Origin: Oscillospiraceae bacterium
Lineage (GTDB): Bacteria; Bacillota; Clostridia; Oscillospirales; Acutalibacteraceae
Reading direction: 5' to 3'
DNA length: 8,383 nucleotides
NCBI GenBank assembly: GCA_029013165.1
Contig: JAQXMV010000025.1
Coordinates: 1 to 8,383 of the forward strand
Under the pieces are notes generated by a model that did not search any database, was not told where the DNA came from, and saw only the letters and a program-made list of their open reading frames with translations. Made by a program: the position numbers and the translations under genes. Positions 8,015-8,383 of the stretch are shown piece by piece. How positions within the stretch are numbered: position 1 is the stretch's first letter; each line of letters opens with the position of its first letter.

Positions 8015-8050
8015 AAAAAACTGCCCTCCCGAATTCATTTCGGGAGGGCA
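8015..8050 (-). terminator. Intrinsic terminator reading leftward
   Basis: Bases 8022-8033 and 8039-8050 form a perfect 12-bp stem (TGCCCTCCCGAA arm) with a 5-base loop. Read on the - strand the stem is followed by one G and then TTTTTT (8020-8015), the classic intrinsic terminator. On the + strand the stem is not followed by a T-run. It would stop leftward transcription before it enters the symporter gene. No leftward protein gene is visible to its right within the window. Confidence 0.7.
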
Positions 8051-8051
8051 T

Positions 8052-8084
8052 CAGCTTGTCGAAAAAATATTTTTCGACAAGCTG
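8052..8084. repeat. 33-bp palindrome: copies 2 and 3 of the 16-bp motif, back to back
   Basis: CAGCTTGTCGAAAAA (8052-8066) and TTTTTCGACAAGCTG (8070-8084) are perfect 15-bp complements around a 3-base centre. The right arm, with one centre base, is the + strand motif copy (8069-8084). The left half is the same motif on the - strand (8067-8052), and there it sits one base before the - strand terminator stem. The palindrome could fold as a hairpin in RNA or bind a dimeric protein; its role is unknown. Confidence 0.65.
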
Positions 8085-8167
8085 GAGACTGCCGAGAAAT
8101 GATGACCGATGCCGTTTTCTTCGAGCGACAGGCGTACATAGGTACTCCAAGCGAGAAAAAACGGCAA

Positions 8168-8270
8168 GCATAGTGATTTTCAGCTCCATGGTTCGATACC
8201 ATGGAGCTGAAAGAATCATGAAAGCAGATGAATAATTTTATCCTGTTTTTTCTGTTATCCATCACTATGC
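8168..8270. repeat. 10-bp inverted repeat enclosing a 14-bp hairpin
   Basis: GCATAGTGAT (8168-8177) is the exact reverse complement of ATCACTATGC (8261-8270). Directly next to the left arm is a perfect 14-bp stem, TTTCAGCTCCATGG (8178-8191) with CCATGGAGCTGAAA (8199-8212), loop TTCGATA. The remaining 48 bases are A/T-rich. The form fits a folded RNA or a very small mobile element of about 103 bp with terminal inverted repeats. I see no target-site duplication at its ends, and no transposase. Confidence 0.5.
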
Positions 8271-8280
8271 GCTCGGGCGC

Positions 8281-8296
8281 ATTTATCGACAGTCTG
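8281..8296 (+). repeat. Copy 4 of 16-bp intergenic motif
   Basis: ATTTATCGACAGTCTG matches the copy at 2780-2795 in 13 of 16 positions and lies 2 bases before the stem of the + strand terminator at 8299. The position relative to the hairpin is the same as for the first copy, which makes chance similarity less likely. Its first bases overlap the 6-bp hairpin ATGCGC-TCGG-GCGCAT (8267-8282). Confidence 0.5.
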
Positions 8297-8298
8297 AT

Positions 8299-8331
8299 TC
8301 ACCGCAGGCATTTTTGCCTGCGGTGATTTTT
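8299..8331 (+). terminator. Strong intrinsic terminator, rightward
   Basis: TCACCGCAGGCA (8299-8310) pairs perfectly with TGCCTGCGGTGA (8315-8326) around a TTTT loop and is followed at once by TTTTT (8327-8331), then GCC and another T6. It is the best rightward terminator in the window and may be the end of the esterase-GH31-symporter transcript, although it lies almost 300 bases after the symporter stop. Confidence 0.8.
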
Positions 8332-8372
8332 GCCTTTTTTGGTGGTTTTTTACAGGCAAACGCCCGGTTCAG

Positions 8373-8383
8373 ATTATATTATA
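8373..8383 (-). promoter_or_regulatory. Possible -10 box for leftward transcription (window edge)
   Basis: Read on the - strand, the last bases give TATAATATAAT, two overlapping perfect TATAAT boxes (8383-8378 and 8378-8373). Any -35 box lies outside the window, so this remains a candidate only. With the leftward terminator at 8015-8050 it would delimit a transcript of roughly 350 bases. Confidence 0.25.

Larger units (their letters stand above)
8006..8383. other. Non-coding region rich in inverted repeats
   Basis: These 378 bases hold no reading frame with a convincing ribosome binding site or family resemblance. They contain, left to right: a 12-bp hairpin with a T6 tract on the - strand, a 33-bp near-palindrome, a weak stem (GCCGTTTT at 8111 with AAAACGGC at 8158), a 10-bp inverted repeat enclosing a 14-bp hairpin, a small 6-bp hairpin (8267-8282), and a strong + strand terminator. 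The density of structure suggests a transcript-end region with an inserted repeat element or a structured RNA. Confidence 0.7.

Noticed and set aside
8105..8167. - strand stretch reading WSTYVRLSLEENG, reminiscent of the N-terminus of large serine recombinases
   Set aside because: Only about a dozen residues resemble the family, an in-frame stop lies close upstream, and the rest does not continue the match. Too short to call a recombinase remnant.
8102..8173. 23-codon + strand open frame starting ATGACCGATGCC
   Set aside because: It has no clear ribosome binding site and overlaps the inverted-repeat structure; such short frames are expected by chance.

Overview
The window looks like a chromosomal segment of a Gram-positive anaerobe of the Clostridia, probably an Oscillospiraceae/Ruminococcaceae-type gut or rumen bacterium. 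This placement is an inference from Shine-Dalgarno sites of the AAGG/AAGGAG type, a sigma-A style promoter, moderate GC content and the mix of gene families. No marker gene is present to confirm it. All four genes lie on the + strand.

Positions 1-2764 hold the 3' part of a very large metallophosphoesterase gene. The visible 920 residues contain the tail of one calcineurin-like phosphoesterase domain, about 300 residues of helical sequence I cannot assign, a purple-acid-phosphatase-like beta-sandwich, a second complete phosphoesterase domain, and an acidic linker followed by an amphipathic C-terminal tail. A GC-rich hairpin at 2800-2828 closes this transcription unit.

Positions 2873-8005 form a three-gene operon: a type B carboxylesterase, a GH31 glycoside hydrolase and a GPH-family sugar:cation symporter. 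A TTGACA / TGnTAATAT promoter at 2886-2914 drives it, and a perfect 15-bp inverted repeat (2873-2887) overlapping the -35 box is a good operator candidate. The esterase stop and hydrolase start overlap as TAATG, and the symporter starts 24 bases after the hydrolase. Neither enzyme shows a signal peptide. The simplest reading is that the symporter imports an alpha-linked, possibly acylated oligosaccharide or glycoside, the esterase removes acyl groups, and the GH31 enzyme cleaves the alpha-glycosidic bond in the cytoplasm. The exact sugar cannot be read from sequence; the GH31 catalytic motif argues against an alpha-xylosidase.

Positions 8006-8383 hold no convincing gene but are dense in inverted repeats and terminator-like structures. 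A 16-bp motif close to ATTTTTCGACAAGCTG occurs four times in the window, always in intergenic DNA, and three copies sit 1-4 bases before a GC-rich hairpin. Two overlapping TATAAT boxes on the - strand at the right edge, and a strong - strand terminator at 8015-8050, bracket a possible structured leftward transcript. I find no rRNA, tRNA, CRISPR array, or recognisable transposase.
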